In this document: positions 61,327 to 64,000 of the stretch, piece by piece
How positions within the stretch are numbered: position 1 is the stretch's first letter
Layout of the letters: every line of letters begins with the position of its first letter
NCBI RefSeq assembly: GCF_000372825.1
Contig: NZ_KB910516.1
Location: 1,024,011-1,088,010 of the forward strand
Source: Methylobacterium sp. 77
Lineage (GTDB): Bacteria; Pseudomonadota; Alphaproteobacteria; Rhizobiales; Beijerinckiaceae
DNA: 64,000 bases
Direction: 5' to 3'
The notes under the pieces: generated by a model
Seen by the model: the letters and a program-made list of their open reading frames with translations, nothing else
What the model was told of the DNA's origin: nothing
The model's database searches: none
Translations under genes and position numbers: made by a program

Positions 61327-61794
61327 ATGCCGTTTCGAGGGGAGGGGAGACTGGGCAAGGTTTTGTTCACCATCGGCTACGAAGGGCTCGATTCCGAGCG
61401 TTTCGTCACGACCCTGAAGGATGCCGGCGTGGCGACACTGGCCGACATCCGCGCGGTCGCGAACTCGCGCAAGCGGGGTTTCTCGAAGAATGCCCTGAAG
61501 ACCAGCCTGGAAGAGGCGGGGCTCACCTATGCGCATGCAAGGGAACTCGGCACGCCCAAGGCCGGGCGCGAGGCGGCCCGCGCCCATGACGCGGCCTTGA
61601 TGCGCCGGATCTACTGCGAGGAGGTGCTCGACACCGCCGATGGCGGCCTCGCCCTGGACGCCCTGCGCGAACTCGCGTCGCGGGCGCCTACCTGCCTCCT
61701 GTGTTTCGAGCGTGACCCGGAGCGGTGCCACCGCCGTGTCCTGGCCGAAAGGCTGGAAGCGAGAGGGTTCGCGGTGATCGACCTGTTCGGATGA
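61327..61794 (+). CDS. DUF488 family protein
   Basis: 155 residues: LFTIGYEGLDSERFVTTLKD, LADIRAVANSRKRGFSKNAL, HARELGTPKAGREA, and the cysteine-containing TCLLCFERDPERCHRRVLAE, all family landmarks. Cytosolic, function unknown. Start ATG 61327 is on a possible leader; a start nearer VLFTIGYEG following GGGGAGGGGAG is possible. The 241-base gap upstream, shared with the GH25 gene, shows no other feature. Confidence 0.85.
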   Translation: MPFRGEGRLGKVLFTIGYEGLDSERFVTTLKDAGVATLADIRAVANSRKRGFSKNALKTSLEEAGLTYAHARELGTPKAGREAARAHDAALMRRIYCEEVLDTADGGLALDALRELASRAPTCLLCFERDPERCHRRVLAERLEARGFAVIDLFG

Positions 61795-61840
61795 CGGGGT
61801 CCACAAACCCGATCGTGCAAAATCGATCACTCCTGGAGAA

Positions 61841-62653
61841 TTGATTGACAATCTAGAGTTCGCTCGCTCACATGCTGTTCGGTCACGGCCAAGTGATCGG
61901 CCTCTCCCGGCGAGAACGCGGTTGACGCGCAAATCCCTCGATCAGACTCTCGGTTTCCTGCGCTCCCTCGACCGGACCGCGAGCGGCGAGGACGTCGCCA
62001 GAGTTCTGCTCGCAGAACTGGCGGATCTCGGCGTCGCCCATATCATGGCGGCCACCGTGCCGGCCCAGGGCACGCCCGCTCGCCAACAGCGCGGCCACGT
62101 CCTCCTCAACACCTTCCCGATGGAATGGGGCCGGCGCTACATGATGCGCGGCTATGCCTTTCACGATCCCACGGTCCGGCGTCTCGGCCACTCGACGGCG
62201 CCCTTCGCCTGGAGTGACGCCACCGAACAGCATGCCGATGATCCGCTGGCACGCAAGGTGATGGACGAGGCGGCGGATTTTCGTCTGTGCGACGGCCTGA
62301 CCATCCCGTTGATGACCCTGGACGGCGAGACCGCCGGGTTCAGCGTTTCGGGCGAGCGCCTCGCCATCGATCCGGCCGACCGGGGCATGCTCCAGTTGAT
62401 CGCCACCTACGCGTTCGGTCACCTTCTGCTGCTGAATGGCCAGAGCCCGGCGGCGACCGCGCGCCTCGCCCCACGCGAGCGCGAGGCGCTGCAATGGGCG
62501 GCGGAGGGCAAGACCGACTGGGAGATCGGCGAGGTGATGGGCATCTCGACCCACGGCGTCGATTTTCATCTGCGCTCGGCCCGCGCCAAGCTCGGCACCG
62601 CCAACCGCACTCAGGCCGTCGCCATCGCCCTGCGACGAGGGCTCATCATCTAG
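61841..62653 (+). CDS. LuxR-type regulator with autoinducer-binding-like domain
   Basis: Up to 270 residues. N-terminal PF03472-type domain (FPMEWGRRYMMRGYAFHDPT, FAWSDATEQ, GLTIPLMTLDGETAGFSVSG) and C-terminal LuxR HTH (LAPREREALQWAAEGKTDWE, ISTHGVDFHLRSARAKLGTA). No luxI gene in the window, so an orphan or solo receptor is likely. Starts uncertain: TTG 61841 after GGAGA, or a TTG at about 61921 (LTRKSLDQTLGF). Confidence 0.85.
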   Translation: MIDNLEFARSHAVRSRPSDRPLPARTRLTRKSLDQTLGFLRSLDRTASGEDVARVLLAELADLGVAHIMAATVPAQGTPARQQRGHVLLNTFPMEWGRRYMMRGYAFHDPTVRRLGHSTAPFAWSDATEQHADDPLARKVMDEAADFRLCDGLTIPLMTLDGETAGFSVSGERLAIDPADRGMLQLIATYAFGHLLLLNGQSPAATARLAPREREALQWAAEGKTDWEIGEVMGISTHGVDFHLRSARAKLGTANRTQAVAIALRRGLII

Positions 62654-62715
62654 TGGGATCGGGTCTGGGCATTTGATATCCTTCCGCAAGCTCGGTTTCG
62701 CGGGAGGCGTCGACG

Positions 62716-63192
62716 ATGTCGAAGGTCAGCACCTGTTTGTGGTTCGGGAAGGACATCGAGGCGGCCGTCGGCCTCTACGTCTCTCTCGTACCCGATTCGC
62801 GGATCGACCACGTCCAGCGCTCACCGGGGCCGTGGCCGGGTGGGGAGACGGGTGATGCGCTACTGGTCGCCTTTACCCTCGGCGGGCAGAGCTTCCAGGC
62901 GCTGAACGGAGGCGCCCAAGCCGATTACGGGATGGCGGCCTCCATCTCGGTGGCTTGCGCTGATCAGGTCGAGGTCGACCGGCTATGGACGGGCCTCACC
63001 GCGGATGGCGGGTCCGAGATCATGTGCGGCTGGCTCCGGGACAAGTGGGGAGTGCCCTGGCAGATTGTCCCGACAATCCTGCCGCGGCTCCTGGCGGATC
63101 CCGATCCCGCCGTGGCGCGCCGCGTTTTCTCCGCCATGCAGGACATGGTGAAGCTCGACATCGCCACGCTGGAAAACGCGGCCGCCGGCTGA
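62716..63192 (+). CDS. VOC-superfamily PhnB-like protein
   Basis: 158 residues: STCLWFGKDIEAAVGLYVSL, VAFTLGGQSFQALNGGAQ, SISVACADQVEVDRLWTGL, CGWLRDKWGVPWQIVP. This glyoxalase/3-demethylubiquinone-methyltransferase-like group includes PhnB-like proteins; active-site metal ligands cannot be mapped with certainty. Monocistronic, convergent with the EamA transporter. Biochemical role unknown. Confidence 0.85.
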   Translation: MSKVSTCLWFGKDIEAAVGLYVSLVPDSRIDHVQRSPGPWPGGETGDALLVAFTLGGQSFQALNGGAQADYGMAASISVACADQVEVDRLWTGLTADGGSEIMCGWLRDKWGVPWQIVPTILPRLLADPDPAVARRVFSAMQDMVKLDIATLENAAAG

Positions 63193-63212
63193 GGCCGACC
63201 GGGCATCCGCCC

Positions 63213-64000
63213 TCACTTGGCCCCCACCCCGCCGGGACGTTCGCGGCGACCGAAGCGCTCGGCGATGACGATGCCACCGAGCACCAGGCCGAGGGCCAGG
63301 GCCTGATACCATTGGAAGGGTTCGCCGACGACGAGGATGGCGAGGCCGGAGCCGAAGATCGGCACGAGGTTCACGAACACCCCGGCCCGATTCGGCCCGA
63401 TCAGCTCGACACCCCGCATGAACGAGAGTTGGGCGATGAGGGATGGCCCGAGCGCCACGAAGGCGACGATGGCCCAGCCCTGCGTCGTCGGCCAGATCAG
63501 GTGGCCGGCGGCCTGCTCGACGACGAGCGCGGGGAGGGAGGTCACGAAGGCGGCCAAAGCCATCGCCGAGAAGAAGGTCAGGCCGGACATCTTGGGCCGG
63601 TCGGCGAGGGCGACGGTGTAGCCGGCATAGAGCAGGCAGGCTCCGAGCATCAGCATGTCGCCGACGTTGAAGGACAGCGTCGACAGGATGTGCCAGTCCC
63701 CATGCGTCGCCGCCACGCCTGCGCCGCCGAGGGTGATGACGACGCCGAGACCCTGCGCTCCGGTGACGGCGACGCGGTGCACGATGTAATTCAGCAGGAT
63801 GACGAGGACCGGGATCGCACCCTGGAACAGGGCGACGTTGACGCCGGTCGTGTAGATGCCGGCTGCGTAGAACAGGCTCGCATAGGCAGTGTAGCCGCAG
63901 GCCCCCATCAGCAGGACGTAGCGCCAGTGCCGCGCGATCAGGTGGCGCTCGGCCACGATTCCGCGCCAGGCGGGCCAAGCCAGCGCGAGGCAGGCGAAGG
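63213..64000 (-). CDS. EamA/DMT-family transporter (5' truncated by window)
   Basis: Carboxy-terminal 250+ residues of a ten-helix drug/metabolite transporter, two EamA repeats: SLFYAAGIYTTGVNVALFQG, GVVITLGGAGVAATHGDW, and FMRGVELIGPNRAGVFVNLV, PIFGSGLAILVVGEPFQWYQ. The frame is still open at the right-hand edge of the window, so the start lies outside. Substrate not predictable. Confidence 0.9.
   Translation of the reverse strand, partial: FACLALAWPAWRGIVAERHLIARHWRYVLLMGACGYTAYASLFYAAGIYTTGVNVALFQGAIPVLVILLNYIVHRVAVTGAQGLGVVITLGGAGVAATHGDWHILSTLSFNVGDMLMLGACLLYAGYTVALADRPKMSGLTFFSAMALAAFVTSLPALVVEQAAGHLIWPTTQGWAIVAFVALGPSLIAQLSFMRGVELIGPNRAGVFVNLVPIFGSGLAILVVGEPFQWYQALALGLVLGGIVIAERFGRRERPGGVGAK

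Overview
The window is GC-rich, densely coded DNA from an alphaproteobacterial methylotroph, most likely Methylobacterium or Methylorubrum. The evidence is a tetrahydromethanopterin/methylofuran C1 oxidation island (fhcCDAB, mtdB, mch, fae and cofactor biosynthesis genes) a few kilobases from a complete lanthanide-uptake (lut) cluster. From memory, this arrangement resembles that of M. extorquens. All assignments come from reading motifs and gene order; no database search was run.

Region by region: 1-3.4 kb is the end of a suf Fe-S assembly operon (sufD', DUF559 gene, sufS, sufT, sufA). The DUF559 endonuclease-like gene is wedged between sufD and sufS and bracketed by inverted copies of a palindromic repeat. 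3.4-8.7 kb holds a diguanylate cyclase, an RhlE-type helicase, and an NCS1 permease/hydantoin-racemase pair. 8.8-12 kb is a compact cluster (membrane protein, winged-helix regulator, cis-prenyltransferase, BchE-like B12/radical-SAM protein) carrying two matching operator-like palindromes. 12-18.5 kb holds a Tat-exported PhoX-type phosphatase, parE and an outer-membrane beta-barrel protein.

18.5-38 kb is the C1 island. Leftward fhcB-fhcA-fhcD-fhcC encodes the formyltransferase/hydrolase complex. Rightward come beta-RFAP synthase, mtdB, an ATP-grasp protein, mch, a RimK-like ligase, a CitG-like protein and fae. They are followed by a HisA-like protein, an MfnF-like protein and a small protein. 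After a beta-propeller protein and an SRPBCC protein, a leftward operon carries mfnB, an MfnE-like kinase, a dihydropteroate-synthase-like protein and a DUF447 protein. Fae condenses formaldehyde with H4MPT, MtdB and Mch oxidise the adduct to formyl-H4MPT, and the Fhc complex releases formate through methylofuran; the remaining genes are probable cofactor biosynthesis.

38.8-47.2 kb is the lut cluster: periplasmic binding protein, beta-propeller, two small exported proteins, ABC ATPase, permease, a further exported protein and a TonB-dependent receptor. The next gene encodes a longer relative of LutD; no EF-hand lanmodulin is present in the window. 47.9-57 kb is an exopolysaccharide locus: polyprenyl glycosylphosphotransferase, glycosyltransferase, Wza-like export lipoprotein, a Wzc-like chain-length protein without a visible Walker A, a CelD-type acetyltransferase and a polysaccharide deacetylase. 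57-64 kb is mixed housekeeping: DUF2842, heme A synthase, hemolysin III, GH25 lysozyme, DUF488, a LuxR-type regulator, a VOC protein and a truncated EamA transporter. Six copies of one palindromic repeat family and one other palindromic element are scattered through the first 34 kb. I saw no tRNA, rRNA, CRISPR array, integrase or intact insertion sequence.
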